From positions 2,344,070 to 2,408,069 of the forward strand of contig NZ_LMFJ01000001.1 in NCBI RefSeq assembly GCF_001426755.1: DNA of 64,000 nt. The letters run 5' to 3'. The stretch comes from Aeromicrobium sp. Root495. Lineage in GTDB: Bacteria; Actinomycetota; Actinomycetes; Propionibacteriales; Nocardioidaceae. Position 1 is the stretch's first letter. Each line of letters begins with the position of its first letter. The translations under genes were made by a program, and so were the position numbers. A model generated the notes under the pieces. It made no database searches, had not been told where the DNA came from, and worked only from the letters and a program-made list of their open reading frames with translations. Of this stretch, positions 26,079 to 35,423 are shown piece after piece.

Positions 26079-26668
26079 GACTCGTCCTCGCCTCGCAGTC
26101 CCCCGCCCGGCTCGCCACCCTCCGCTCGGCGGGCATCGAGCCGGAGGTCATCGTCTCGGGCGTGGACGAGTCCCAGGTGCAGAGCCACGACGCCGCCAAC
26201 CTCGCCGCGGCGCTGGCCCAGCTGAAGTGCCGGGCCGTGGCACCGCAGGTCCAGGGCGACGCGCTCGTCGTGGGCTGCGACTCGGTTCTCGCCTTCGAGG
26301 GCGAGGTCCTGGGCAAGCCGGGCACCGCCGACGAGGCACGCGCCCGCTGGCGCCGGATGCGCGGGAGATCTGGGGTGCTGCACTCGGGCCACTGCGTCCG
26401 GCGCGGAGACCGCGAGGTCATCGACACGGCCTCCACCGTCGTGCACTTCGCCGACGTCACCGACGCCGAGATCGACGCCTACGTGGCCACCGGCGAGCCG
26501 CTCCACGTGGCCGGCGCCTTCACGATCGACGGCCTGGGCGGTGCCTTCATCCGTGGGATCGAGGGCGACCACCACACCGTGGTGGGCATCAGCCTGCCGC
26601 TCCTGCGCGACCTCGTGGCCGACCTCGACGTGGCGTGGACCGACCTCTGGAACCGTCCCTCGGCCTAG
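26075..26668 (+). CDS. maf: Maf-like nucleoside triphosphate pyrophosphatase
   Basis: 197-aa house-cleaning pyrophosphatase (non-canonical or modified NTPs, dTTP/UTP in some members). Canonical start MRLVLASQSPARLATLRSAGI, VVGCDSVLAFEGEVLGKPG and the C-terminal TIDGLGGAFIRGIEGD are present. The ATG overlaps the preceding stop. In many actinobacteria maf follows acyl-CoA carboxylase genes, as here, giving a likely operon accD-accE-hypothetical-maf. Confidence 0.93.
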   Translation: MRLVLASQSPARLATLRSAGIEPEVIVSGVDESQVQSHDAANLAAALAQLKCRAVAPQVQGDALVVGCDSVLAFEGEVLGKPGTADEARARWRRMRGRSGVLHSGHCVRRGDREVIDTASTVVHFADVTDAEIDAYVATGEPLHVAGAFTIDGLGGAFIRGIEGDHHTVVGISLPLLRDLVADLDVAWTDLWNRPSA

Positions 26669-26735
26669 GAGGACACAGCCCAGGGCGGTGGTGCAGAATA
26701 TGGTGCACTCAGCACGCATCCGTTCGGGGGATCCC

Positions 26736-28640
26736 ATGCGCCTGGCCGCAGCACTCACACTCGTCACGTCCGTCCTGGCCGTCCTCTCGGTCGGTCCTTC
26801 GACAGCCGCCGAGGCCGACGAGACCGGGCGGCTCATGCTCGTCCTCGACTCGTCGGGCTCCATGAAGGAGAAGGCCGCCGGCGGCCAGACGAAGATCGCA
26901 GCGGCCAAGGACGCGCTGGGACGCGTCATCGGGGCGCTGCCCGCCGAGCAGGAGGTCGGGCTCCGCGTCTACGGCGCCAAGGTCTTCGAGCGCGGCGACG
27001 CGGGCGCCTGCACCGACTCCCAGCGCGTCGTGGACCTCGGGACCGACAACCGGGACCAGCTGCGCAAGGCCGTGTCGGCCTACAAGCCCTACGGCGAGAC
27101 ACCCATCGGCTACGCCCTCCAGCAGGCCGGGAAGGACCTCGGCGGCGAGGGGCAGCGCACCATCGTCCTGGTCTCCGACGGAGAGCCCACCTGCGACCCC
27201 GACCCGTGCAAGGTGGCAGCCCAGCTGTCCGACCAGGGCATCGACCTCAAGATCGACGTCATCGGGCTCGACGTGAAGGGATCGGCCCGTTCCCAGCTGC
27301 GGTGCATCGCCGAGAAGGGCAATGGCACGTACACCGACGCCCGCGACGCCGACAGCCTCGCCGAGCAGCTCACCGTGGCCCAGACGCGAGCGACCCGCCC
27401 GTTCGACCTCACCGGAACGCCGATCGAGGGGACGCCGGCGCCCGGGAGCGCGCCCCTCATCACCACCGGCCAGTACCTCGACACGATCCCCTTGGACGGC
27501 TCGCTCTTCTACCGCCTGGAGCGCACGGCCCCTGGGAGCACCTTTCACGCCGGCGTGACCTTCAAGGGCGTCACCGGGTCGTCCGGCAACGCGGTCAACC
27601 TGCAGCTCTTCGCCGACCTCGAGGGCGTCCGCTGTGGCTCCGGGCTCGCCTTCGACAACTCCGTGGGCGAGAAGACCCCGCTCATCTTCGCCACGACGTC
27701 GTCGTGGAAGTCGCAGGCCGACGATCCCTGCAACGTCCAGAAGGACCTCTACCTCGAGGTGAAGCCGGGCTTCTCCCAGAACGAGATCGCCGGACAGCCC
27801 ATCGAGGTCGTGCTCTACGAGGAGCCGCCCCTGAAGGACACCAGCGGCCGCGGGCTGGCGACGGCCTCCCCGCCGACGCCGTGGCGGACGCTCGAGCCCA
27901 CCACCCCCGAGACCGTGGTCCCCGGCTCCAGCATCGCCAACGCGCCGGTCGTGTCCGACGGGACCTACCAGGGCGACCTCAACCCCGGCGAGTCGCAGGT
28001 CTACGCCATCCCGGTGGGATGGGGACAGGACGTGCAGGCCCAGCTCGACGCCGACCTCAACCCGGCGGTCCTCAAGGCCGCGGCCGTGGGCAGCGACATC
28101 GAGGTCCACTTCATCGGGCCCGTCCACGACGACAGCGCCGTGAGCTTCTTCGCCAAGGAGCCCGAGGACTGGACCGCCGGCGCGCTCGGGAACCTGCGCG
28201 ACGGCACCCAGCGATTCAGGACCGGTGCCCAGACGCAGCCGATCGCCTACCTCAACCGCGCCGCCAACAGTCCCGCCGTGAAGGGCGCCTCGGTCGCGGG
28301 CCTGCGCTACGTCGAGGTGACCTTCAACGTCCGAGGCAACGAGGCCAACCTGCCGTACCGCCTGACGCTCAAGACCAACGGCACCGATGGCGACGGCGCG
28401 CCCACCTATGCCGACGTGAAGGGGCTCGAGGCCCCCGCTGCGGACTCACCGCTCGTCGTGGCCGAGCCCGCAGCCGGTCCCGAGAAGGCGACGAAGGCCG
28501 CGAGGTCCGCAGACTCGTCGTCGAAGGACGGGGGGTTCCCATGGCTGCCCGTGGGGATCGGCGCGGCCGTGCTCGTGGCGGTCGTCGCGGCGGCCGCCGT
28601 GACGATCACTCGACGGGCAGGCCGAGACCGCGCGCGATGA
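26736..28640 (+). CDS. Membrane-anchored VWA domain protein
   Basis: 634 aa. Signal peptide (about 1-25), von Willebrand A domain with MIDAS residues DSSGSM, GETPIGYAL and VSDGEPTCDPD, a long Ser/Thr/Asp beta-rich middle region, then one C-terminal helix (WLPVGIGAAVLVAVVAAAAV) and a basic RRAGRDRAR tail. So the body faces outside, tethered by the C-terminus. VWA domains bind proteins or metal; the partner is not evident. It has four Cys near the VWA domain (likely disulfides). The start is the ATG at 26736, after a GGGGG stretch. It ends overlapping the convergent dehydrogenase by 35 bp. Confidence 0.85.
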   Translation: MRLAAALTLVTSVLAVLSVGPSTAAEADETGRLMLVLDSSGSMKEKAAGGQTKIAAAKDALGRVIGALPAEQEVGLRVYGAKVFERGDAGACTDSQRVVDLGTDNRDQLRKAVSAYKPYGETPIGYALQQAGKDLGGEGQRTIVLVSDGEPTCDPDPCKVAAQLSDQGIDLKIDVIGLDVKGSARSQLRCIAEKGNGTYTDARDADSLAEQLTVAQTRATRPFDLTGTPIEGTPAPGSAPLITTGQYLDTIPLDGSLFYRLERTAPGSTFHAGVTFKGVTGSSGNAVNLQLFADLEGVRCGSGLAFDNSVGEKTPLIFATTSSWKSQADDPCNVQKDLYLEVKPGFSQNEIAGQPIEVVLYEEPPLKDTSGRGLATASPPTPWRTLEPTTPETVVPGSSIANAPVVSDGTYQGDLNPGESQVYAIPVGWGQDVQAQLDADLNPAVLKAAAVGSDIEVHFIGPVHDDSAVSFFAKEPEDWTAGALGNLRDGTQRFRTGAQTQPIAYLNRAANSPAVKGASVAGLRYVEVTFNVRGNEANLPYRLTLKTNGTDGDGAPTYADVKGLEAPAADSPLVVAEPAAGPEKATKAARSADSSSKDGGFPWLPVGIGAAVLVAVVAAAAVTITRRAGRDRAR

Positions 28641-29781
28641 GCATCCGCTGGACCTCGCTCGTGCCCTCCCCGATCTCGAGGATCTTGGCGTCGCGGTAGA
28701 AGCGGGCCACCGGGTACTCCTCCATGAAGCCGTAGCCGCCGAACACCTGCGTCGCGATGCGCGTGGCCGAGACCGCCGCTTCCGACGTGTAGAGCTTGGC
28801 GATGGAGGCGGCCTGCTTGAACTTCGCCTGCGGCGCACCCGCGTCCTTGAGGGCGGCAGCCTGGTACGTGACCGTCCGGGCCACCTCGGCCATCACCTGC
28901 AGGTCGGCGATCTGGAAGGCGACGCCCTGCTTGGCGCCGATGGGCTTGCCGAACGTGGTGCGCTCCCCGGCGTACTGGACGCTCAGGTCGAGGCACGCCT
29001 GGATGCAGCCCACGGCGAGCGCCGCGATGGCCACGCGGCCGTCGTCGAGCGTGGCCAGGAACTGGGCGTATCCACGACCGCGCTCACCGAGCAGGTGGTC
29101 CTCGGGGACACGCACGTCCTGGAAGCTGAGCGGGTGGGTGTCCGAGATGTGCCAGCCGAGCTTGTCGTAGCCCTGCTCGGCCACGAAGCCGGGCGTCCCC
29201 GCGGGAATCGTGATGGTGGAGATCTCGGCCGAGCCGTTCTCCCGCGTGCCCGTGCGGGCCGTCACGGTGACGAGCGAGGTGATGTCGCTGCCGGAGTTGG
29301 TGATGAACTGCTTGGCGCCGTCGACCACCCACTCGCCGCCGTCGAGCACGGCCTTGGTCTTGGTGGCGCCCGCGTCGGACCCGGCGCCGGGCTCGGTGAG
29401 ACCGAAGCCGGCGAGCCGCTGCCCGGCCACGAGGTCGGGCAGCCAGCGCTCCTTCTGCTCCTGGGTGCCGAACGTGAGGATGGGGTTGATGCCCAGGCCC
29501 ACCCCGGCCTCGAGCGTCACGCCGAGCGCCTGGTCGACGCGACCGAGCTCCTCGATGGCGACGCACAGGCTCGTGAAGTCTCCGCCCGACCCGCCGAACT
29601 CCTCCGGGGCGGTGAGACCGAAGAGCCCGAGGTCGCCCATCTTCTGCACCACGTCGGACGGGAAGTGGTGGTCCTTGTCCCACTGCGCCACGTGGGGGGC
29701 GATCTCCCGCTCGGCGAAGTCGCGGACGACGCGACGGAAGTCCTCGTGGTCGGTGGACAGGGAGAAGACGGGTGCAGCCAT
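28606..29781 (-). CDS. Acyl-CoA dehydrogenase
   Basis: 391-aa FAD enzyme making the alpha,beta double bond in fatty or branched acyl-CoA oxidation. FGLTEPGAGSDAGATKTKA (FAD/substrate loop), FGKPIGAKQGVAFQIADL and the C-terminal YRDAKILEIGEGTSEVQ with the catalytic Glu are complete. Chain-length specificity cannot be read. The inverted repeat GGTTAA-N6-TTAACC at 29801-29818, 20 bp upstream, is a candidate repressor site. It is a single-gene unit. Confidence 0.94.
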   Translation of the reverse strand: MAAPVFSLSTDHEDFRRVVRDFAEREIAPHVAQWDKDHHFPSDVVQKMGDLGLFGLTAPEEFGGSGGDFTSLCVAIEELGRVDQALGVTLEAGVGLGINPILTFGTQEQKERWLPDLVAGQRLAGFGLTEPGAGSDAGATKTKAVLDGGEWVVDGAKQFITNSGSDITSLVTVTARTGTRENGSAEISTITIPAGTPGFVAEQGYDKLGWHISDTHPLSFQDVRVPEDHLLGERGRGYAQFLATLDDGRVAIAALAVGCIQACLDLSVQYAGERTTFGKPIGAKQGVAFQIADLQVMAEVARTVTYQAAALKDAGAPQAKFKQAASIAKLYTSEAAVSATRIATQVFGGYGFMEEYPVARFYRDAKILEIGEGTSEVQRMLIARGLGLPVE

Positions 29782-29800
29782 GCCCCGATGCTAGCCCATT

Positions 29801-29818
29801 GGTTAATGCCTGTTAACC
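29801..29818 (-). promoter_or_regulatory. Inverted repeat upstream of acyl-CoA dehydrogenase
   Basis: GGTTAA-TGCCTG-TTAACC, perfect 6-bp arms with a 6-nt spacer, centred about 28 bp before the start codon. AT-rich symmetry in this position suits a fatty acid-responsive TetR/FadR-type regulator; which one is unknown. Confidence 0.4.
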
Positions 29819-29834
29819 GAGCGTGCGCGCCTTC

Positions 29835-31031
29835 TCAGACCACCCGGTGGCCCAGCTGCGGCAGGCGCTCGACCACCTCGGCGCGGTGCGCCGGGCCCCG
29901 CGTGGCGACGTTCACCGACACCTCGACCTCCCGGACACCCAGGCCCTCGGCCTCGCGGTCGTGGGCCACGTCGAGCACGTTGACCTGCATCGAGGCGAGA
30001 TCGGTGAGGAGCCGCATGAGCTCGCCGGGACGATCGGTGAAGCGCACCCTCAGACGCATGAACCGGTCGGCCGCCGAGAGCCCGTGCCGGATCACGTCGA
30101 GCAGGACGAGCGGGTCGATGTTGCCGCCCGACAGGACGGGGACCACGGGTCCCTCGAACCGCGAGGGGTCGTCGAGGAGCGCGGCGACCCCGGCAGCGCC
30201 CGAGGGCTCCACCAGCATCTTGGCCCGCTCGAGGAGCCCGATGAGTGCGGTGCTCATGGAGTCCTCGCTCACGGTGAGGACGTCGTCGAGCTGGTCGCGG
30301 ATGACCTCGAACGGGACGACGCCGGGCTCGGCCACCGCGATGCCGTCGGCCATGGTCTGGCCCATCACACCCGCGACGGGGTGCCCCGCGGCCAGGGAGC
30401 CGGGGTAGGCGGACGCCGACTCCGCCTGGACGCCGACGACCTTGACGTCGGGGCGGCGCTCGCGCAGCAGCGAGATGCCTGCGGCCAGCCCGCCACCGCC
30501 CAGGGGCACGAGCACCGTGCGGACGTCGGGGAGCTGCTCGATGATCTCCAGGCCCACCGTGCCCTGCCCGGCCAGGATGTCCTCGTGGTCGAACGGGTGG
30601 ATGAGCACTGCCCCGGTGCGCTCGGCGAAGGCCCGCGCGTGGACCAGCGCCTCCGTGACCCCCGTGCCGGCGAACTGGATGTCGGCGCCGTATCCACGGG
30701 TGGCGGCGACCTTGGGCAGGGCCGCTCCGTCGGGCATGAAGATCGTGGCCCGGGCGCCCAGCAGCGAGGCAGCGAGTGCCACGCCCTGCGCGTGGTTGCC
30801 CGCACTGGCAGCCACCACGCCGAGCGCGCGCTCCTCGGGGCTCAGCCGCGCGATACGGACGTAGGCGCCGCGGATCTTGAACGACCCCGTGCGCTGCAGG
30901 TTCTCGCACTTGAGCTGCACCTGGTAGCCGGCCTTGGAGCTGAGCCAGCGGGAGTGCTGCAGCGGCGTGCGCTCGACGACGTCGGCCAGCAGCGGCCGGA
31001 CGGCCTCGACGTCGGCGAGCCGGACGCTCAC
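29835..31031 (-). CDS. ilvA: Threonine ammonia-lyase (threonine dehydratase)
   Basis: 398-aa PLP enzyme deaminating threonine to 2-oxobutyrate. K52 in GSFKIRGAY is the PLP lysine; [10 protein letters not shown] and [10 protein letters not shown] bind phosphate. Residues about 328-398 form a single ACT domain ([20 protein letters not shown]). This layout fits the biodegradative/IlvA-like single-ACT group; isoleucine regulation is uncertain. Its start overlaps the stop of the upstream AI-2E-type transporter gene by 4 bp. Confidence 0.92.
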   Translation of the reverse strand: MSVRLADVEAVRPLLADVVERTPLQHSRWLSSKAGYQVQLKCENLQRTGSFKIRGAYVRIARLSPEERALGVVAASAGNHAQGVALAASLLGARATIFMPDGAALPKVAATRGYGADIQFAGTGVTEALVHARAFAERTGAVLIHPFDHEDILAGQGTVGLEIIEQLPDVRTVLVPLGGGGLAAGISLLRERRPDVKVVGVQAESASAYPGSLAAGHPVAGVMGQTMADGIAVAEPGVVPFEVIRDQLDDVLTVSEDSMSTALIGLLERAKMLVEPSGAAGVAALLDDPSRFEGPVVPVLSGGNIDPLVLLDVIRHGLSAADRFMRLRVRFTDRPGELMRLLTDLASMQVNVLDVAHDREAEGLGVREVEVSVNVATRGPAHRAEVVERLPQLGHRVV

Positions 31032-32209
31032 GACTCCTCGGTCTCTTCCGCGCGGGCCTCCGCCGCCACGACGTCGCCGGCCTCCGGACCGTCGCCCGGC
31101 GGTTCGTCGGGTGCGGGGTCCTCCGGCAGCCCGTCGTCGTCGAACGGTGTTCCTGCCTCCTCCGCGAGGTGGCGCACCACGCTGTTGAGACAGGCCACCG
31201 TGGGGACGGCGACGAGGGCGCCGACGACGCCGGAGATGCTCACGCCGGCAGCGATGGCGATGATGATGGCCAACGGGTGCACGGCCACGAACCGGCCCAG
31301 GAGGAACGGCTGGAGCACGTGCGACTCGAGCTGCTGCACGAGGACCACGACGAGCAGCATGAGGAGCGCCGTGATGGGCCCCTGGGCGACGAGTGCCACG
31401 AGCACCGCCACCATGCCGGACAGGAGTGCGCCGAGGATGGGCACGAAGGCACCGACGAACACGATCGCGCCGATCGCGAGAGCGAGGGGCACCCCGAGGG
31501 CCCAGGCGCCGAGGGCGATGAAGACTGCGTCGGTCAGGGCCACGAGGACCGTGGCCCGCACGAACGCCGTGAGGCTCGTCCAGGCGGCACCTCCGGAGCT
31601 GTGGACCCTGGCCCGGGCGGCCTTGGGGAAGAGCAGCACGAAGAAGGCCCAGATGCGGTCTCCCTCGTAGAGGAAGAAGAACGACGCGAAGAGCGCGATG
31701 AAGAACCCGGCCAGGAAGTGGGTCAGGGAGGTGCCGACCGCCGCGAGCTTGTCGACCGCTCCGTCGCGGCCGAAGGTGGCGATGGCGTCCGAGATCTTGT
31801 CGACGTAGGTGTTGAGCTGGTTGTCACTGAGCTGCAACGGCCCGTCGTGCGCCCAGTCCTGGACCTGGTCGATGCCCTCGATCACCTGGGCGCGGAGGTC
31901 GTCGAACTGTCCGGCCAGCTGGGCACCGACCAGCACGATGAGCCCGGCGAAGCCCAGCAGCATCGTGAGGACGACCACGAAGGTGGCGGCGACGCGCGGC
32001 AGACCCCGGCGGTCGAGCCAGTCGACGGCCCCGATCGTGAGAGCGGTGCCCAGCAGGCCGACCGCCAGGGGCACCGTGACCTCGGAGAAGAAGCGGAGGA
32101 GCCAGAAGATCCCGAGACCTGCGGCGGCGATGACGACCATCCGCCAGGCCCACTGGGTGGCGATCTCGACGCCGATGGGCACCTCGTACCGGGGTTCGCG
32201 AGCACTCAC
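31028..32209 (-). CDS. AI-2E family transporter
   Basis: 393-aa multi-pass permease (about eight helices) of the AI-2E/PerM family. [20 protein letters not shown], the [19 protein letters not shown] segment, [23 protein letters not shown] and [22 protein letters not shown] are typical. The last about 45 residues are acidic and Pro-rich, cytosolic. Substrates range from AI-2 export to Na+/H+ exchange, so no substrate is assigned. GTG start at 32209; ilvA is coupled downstream. Confidence 0.88.
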   Translation of the reverse strand: MSAREPRYEVPIGVEIATQWAWRMVVIAAAGLGIFWLLRFFSEVTVPLAVGLLGTALTIGAVDWLDRRGLPRVAATFVVVLTMLLGFAGLIVLVGAQLAGQFDDLRAQVIEGIDQVQDWAHDGPLQLSDNQLNTYVDKISDAIATFGRDGAVDKLAAVGTSLTHFLAGFFIALFASFFFLYEGDRIWAFFVLLFPKAARARVHSSGGAAWTSLTAFVRATVLVALTDAVFIALGAWALGVPLALAIGAIVFVGAFVPILGALLSGMVAVLVALVAQGPITALLMLLVVVLVQQLESHVLQPFLLGRFVAVHPLAIIIAIAAGVSISGVVGALVAVPTVACLNSVVRHLAEEAGTPFDDDGLPEDPAPDEPPGDGPEAGDVVAAEARAEETEES

Positions 32210-32272
32210 GTCTCGGAGCCTACGGGAACAGGCGAGCACCGCCCGTCGTTGAAGAGGCCGAGAGGTGATCGC

Positions 32273-32908
32273 ATGTTCTTCAACAGCAGCAAGACCCAGC
32301 TTCCCGACGCGACCAACGCCCTGCCCGGGCGACCGACCCGGCGGTTCCGCCTGAGCGGCCAGCACCTGGTCACGGGCAACCCCCTCGAGACCGACGGACC
32401 CGAGGGCTTCGGCATCGCCGTCTTCGGTCTCGGGTGCTTCTGGGGCGAGGAGCAGACCTTCTGGCAGGTGCCGGGCGTCTGGTCCACCACGGTCGGCTAC
32501 GCGGGCGGCGTCACGCCCCACCCCACGTACGAGGAGGTGTGCACGGGTCGCACCGGGCACGCCGAGGTGGTCCGCGTGGTCTTCGACCCCGCCCAGGTCT
32601 CCTACGCCGACCTGCTCAAGGTCTTCTGGGAGAACCACGACCCCACGCAGGGCATGCGCCAGGGCAACGACCGGGGCTCGCAGTACCGGTCGATCATCCT
32701 GACGACCACTCCCGAGCAGCAGGCCGAGGCCGAGTCGTCCAAGGCGGCGTACCAGAAGCAGATGACCAAGGCCGGCTACGGCGAGATCACCACGTCGATC
32801 AAGCCGCTCGAGGACTACTACTACGCCGAGGAGGCTCACCAGCAGTACCTGGTGAAGAACCCCTTCGGCTACTGCCCGCTCCACGCCACGGGCGTCAGCT
32901 ACGCCTGA
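32273..32908 (+). CDS. msrA: Peptide-methionine (S)-S-oxide reductase
   Basis: 211-aa repair enzyme reducing Met-S-sulfoxide. C55 in [10 protein letters not shown] is the catalytic Cys; [34 protein letters not shown] and a C-terminal [14 protein letters not shown] with recycling Cys are present. An N-terminal extension of about 45 residues resembles the long E. coli form. The start is ATG at 32273 after AGAGG. A large palindrome (32926-32990) follows the stop. Confidence 0.96.
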   Translation: MFFNSSKTQLPDATNALPGRPTRRFRLSGQHLVTGNPLETDGPEGFGIAVFGLGCFWGEEQTFWQVPGVWSTTVGYAGGVTPHPTYEEVCTGRTGHAEVVRVVFDPAQVSYADLLKVFWENHDPTQGMRQGNDRGSQYRSIILTTTPEQQAEAESSKAAYQKQMTKAGYGEITTSIKPLEDYYYAEEAHQQYLVKNPFGYCPLHATGVSYA

Positions 32909-32925
32909 CCCGCCCCGGGCGGACG

Positions 32926-32990
32926 ACCCGATTTGTGACCTTGGTGCTGTCATTCAGGCCGAATGACAGCAGCAACGTCACGAATCGGGT
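32926..32990. terminator. Long two-stem palindrome between msrA and a membrane protein gene
   Basis: Outer arms ACCCGATTTGTGAC and GTCACGAATCGGGT (one G-U), inner arms TGCTGTCATTC/GAATGACAGCA perfect, with TTG/CAA paired between two single mismatches and loop AGGCC. It sits between convergent genes, 18 bp after msrA, so it can end both transcripts. Confidence 0.65.
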
Positions 32991-33017
32991 GGGACGTCAG
33001 TAGACGACGAGCGTCGG

Positions 33018-33455
33018 CTACCTGCGCAGCTTCACCACGCACGCCGACCGGTGGCGTCGGTGGCACCCGGCGTCGACCACGACCCGGTCCCCCAGCGGCG
33101 CGGCGAGGTCGAGCACGACCGACCGCTGCGCGCCCACGTCGCTGCAGCTCGTCGCGAACGAGCGCGCAATGACCGAGACCCGCACCTGGTGCTCGTCCTC
33201 GCTGAACGAGACCGAGCGCTGGTCCTCGCAGTCGCTGCCGATGTAGCCCACCTCGACCATGGAGCCCTGGAGCTCCTCGGCCCACCCGAGGCTCTGGTGC
33301 TCGCCGAGGCTCGACCAGCCCGCCACGAGGAGCCCGGCCACCACCACGCTCGCGATCGGCAGGACCAGCAGGAGCCGTCCGGAGCGGCGCGCCAGCCACA
33401 CCACGACGGCGAAGAGCCCGAGGACGAGCAGGATCAAGCTGGACGGGCCGGGCAC
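33018..33455 (-). CDS. Hypothetical membrane protein
   Basis: 145 aa. Two N-terminal hydrophobic helices (about 6-22 and 28-47) and an exported domain with four Cys (C75, C103, C129, C138 approximately) that could form disulfides, ending HRRHRSACVVKLRR. No family recognised. Single gene, convergent with msrA. Confidence 0.6.
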   Translation of the reverse strand: MPGPSSLILLVLGLFAVVVWLARRSGRLLLVLPIASVVVAGLLVAGWSSLGEHQSLGWAEELQGSMVEVGYIGSDCEDQRSVSFSEDEHQVRVSVIARSFATSCSDVGAQRSVVLDLAAPLGDRVVVDAGCHRRHRSACVVKLRR

Positions 33456-33596
33456 CGACCAAGATTATCGAGACGAGGGTCCGCTCCGCTGCGGTACGCC
33501 GAAGGTCAGCGGAGACTCCTGAGGGCGACAGTCGGCGTCGCGCCCACGATCACCGTGAGGACGAGCATCTTGGGCCAACCCCTTCCCATCATGGGC

Positions 33597-34859
33597 TCAC
33601 GGTGTCCGGTCGGCTCTCTGCCGGACGACCTCGCGGACGAGCAGCCCGCCCAGCACCGCTCCTCCGGCGACCAGGACGTCGCCACCGGGGAGCGACAGCG
33701 CGAGCACGGCGCAGGCGGTGACGCCGACGACGTCGAGCCAACGGGGCAGGAGCCGCCGCGGAGGCGTCTGGCGCCAGGCCGAGACGTGGGCCACGCCGTA
33801 GTAGAGCAGGACGGCGAACGAGGACAGCGCGATCGCGTGCTGCACCTCCCCCACCAGCACGATGACCACCACGACGGTCGACGTGGCCAGCTCGGCCCGC
33901 TGCGGGACGCGCCTCGTGGGGTGGACGTGCGCCGCCCACCGAGGCAGGTCGCCCACCCGCGCCATGGCGAAGGAGGTCCGGCCGAGCCCGGCCGACAGCG
34001 CCAGCAACGCGCCGAGCGAGGCCGACGCCGCGCCGACCCGCACCACGGGCTCCGCCCAGCCCGCGCCGGCAGCGACGACGGCGTCGGCGAGGGGCTGCGT
34101 CGAGCCGGCGAGGACCTTGATGCCGAGCGCGTGGAGCACGGCGACCGTGACCGCGACGTAGACCACCAGGACCAGCAGGAGGGACCGGTCGACGGCTCGC
34201 GGGATGGTGCGGGCGGGATCGACCACCTCCTCCCCGAGCGTCGCGATCCGCGCGTAACCGGCGAAGGCGAAGAAGAGGAGCGCGGACGCCTGGAGGACGC
34301 CTCGCGCACTTGGCATCGCGGGGTCCTCAGGGGCGTGGGACGGACCGGTCAGCGCGACCGTCACCACGAGCGCCAGCACGAGCAGCGTCAGCGCGGCCAG
34401 CACGACAGCCGCCGTGGCGGTGCGCTCGACGCCGAGACAGTTCAGCGTCGTCACGGCCACCACGAGGGCGACGGCGAGCACGGTGCGCCACGTGCCGTCG
34501 CTCCCGAGGAGGTACGTCGCGGCGACGAGTGCCATCGCAGCGCACGACCCGACCTTGCCCACCAGGAAGGCCCAGCCCGCGACGAAGCCCCACCGTGGAC
34601 CGAGCTCGGCCCGCGCGTAGGCGTGGACCCCGCCGGCCACAGGATGCTGGGCTGCGAGCTGGGCCGTGGCGCGGGCGTTCAGGAGAGCCACGACCGCGGC
34701 CAGCACGAGCGCGCCCGCCAGCCACGGTCCGGCTGCGGCGGCGGCCGGACCGAGCACCACGAAGACTCCGGCGCCGAGCATGGAGCCGACGCCGATGGCC
34801 ACCGCTCCGAGCAGGGACAGCCGACGGTCGAGGGGCTCAGGTGCTGACACGGCCGACAC
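33597..34859 (-). CDS. APC family amino acid permease
   Basis: 420-aa transporter with about twelve helices. The first-helix motif GVGSMLGAGVFVVLGPAAAAAG is the APC substrate-binding GSGIFxxxG-like stretch, and FFAFAGYARIATLGEEVVDPART is the conserved fifth/sixth-helix region. Substrate is probably an amino acid or amine, not defined. It is alone; a spacer of about 146 bp without a gene separates it from the ArsR gene. Confidence 0.88.
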   Translation of the reverse strand: MSAVSAPEPLDRRLSLLGAVAIGVGSMLGAGVFVVLGPAAAAAGPWLAGALVLAAVVALLNARATAQLAAQHPVAGGVHAYARAELGPRWGFVAGWAFLVGKVGSCAAMALVAATYLLGSDGTWRTVLAVALVVAVTTLNCLGVERTATAAVVLAALTLLVLALVVTVALTGPSHAPEDPAMPSARGVLQASALLFFAFAGYARIATLGEEVVDPARTIPRAVDRSLLLVLVVYVAVTVAVLHALGIKVLAGSTQPLADAVVAAGAGWAEPVVRVGAASASLGALLALSAGLGRTSFAMARVGDLPRWAAHVHPTRRVPQRAELATSTVVVVIVLVGEVQHAIALSSFAVLLYYGVAHVSAWRQTPPRRLLPRWLDVVGVTACAVLALSLPGGDVLVAGGAVLGGLLVREVVRQRADRTP

Positions 34860-35005
34860 CTTAGCCGCGCAGGACGTACACGAGGCGTCACGATGGACCC
34901 ATGCCTGGGTTTGTGGCCCGGCCGGAGCCGAGGTCGGCTTCAGCTGCTGGCCGCGCGGTTACGCCACCCCCGTGGTCCTGCCCCAGGAGTGAGGGTCGCG
35001 TGGGC

Positions 35006-35329
35006 TCAGTCGAGCGCGGTGACGATGGAGGTGACGACGCCGGGGAGCGCCTCCTCCAGCTCGTCGCGTCGCAGCGTGTGGTGCACGACGCCGTCGACGT
35101 AGCTGCGCCGGGTGATGCCGGCCTCGCGCAGCGTCTTGAAGTGATGGCTGGCCGTGGACTTGCTCACGCCGTCGTACAGGGCGGAGCAGCGCACGGGACC
35201 GTCGCCACCGGCCGCGAGCCTGCGGACCATCTCGAGCCGGACCGGGTCGGCCAGGGCCTGGAGGACCGTGTGGAGGTCGGCGACGGGCGCCACCGTGTCG
35301 GTGGCGTCGACGGGGGTGTCGAGAGGCAC
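35006..35329 (-). CDS. ArsR family regulator of the divergent MFS gene
   Basis: 107-aa winged helix protein. VLQALADPVRLEMVRRLAAGG, SALYDGVSKSTASHHFKTLREAGI (HTH) and a wing RSYVDGVVHHTLRRDE fit ArsR. No classic metal-binding CxC is visible. It is divergent from an MFS gene, with two near-identical operator-like repeats between them (35345-35362 and 35383-35400), so it likely represses that pump and itself. Confidence 0.88.
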   Translation of the reverse strand: MPLDTPVDATDTVAPVADLHTVLQALADPVRLEMVRRLAAGGDGPVRCSALYDGVSKSTASHHFKTLREAGITRRSYVDGVVHHTLRRDELEEALPGVVTSIVTALD

Positions 35330-35344
35330 GTCACGCTCCTGCGG

Positions 35345-35362
35345 GTTTGACGATGATCGAAC
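35345..35362. promoter_or_regulatory. Operator-like repeat 1 (ArsR)
   Basis: GTTTGA-CGATGA-TCGAAC, an imperfect palindrome (one mismatch between the arms). It matches the second copy at 35383-35400 (read on the minus strand) at 15 of 18 positions. It lies 16 bp upstream of the ArsR start. Confidence 0.55.
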
Positions 35363-35382
35363 TCGGTCCTAGGCTGATGCTT

Positions 35383-35400
35383 GTTCGATGCTCATCAAAC
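35383..35400. promoter_or_regulatory. Operator-like repeat 2 (ArsR)
   Basis: GTTCGA-TGCTCA-TCAAAC, the inverted partner of the repeat at 35345-35362, 20 bp away. It overlaps the first in-frame ATG of the MFS gene, which argues for a downstream MFS start. Confidence 0.55.
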
Positions 35401-35423
35401 TTATCACGCGAACCGAGATGATC

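Noticed and set aside
34860-35005. Possible small gene between APC permease and ArsR genes
   Set aside because: Short frames from ATGs at 34893 and 34901 exist, but without a ribosome-binding site, conserved start or recognisable product.
35388-35423. ATG at 35388 as MFS start
   Set aside because: It falls within the second ArsR operator and adds residues (MLIKLITRTEMI) not expected before the first helix.
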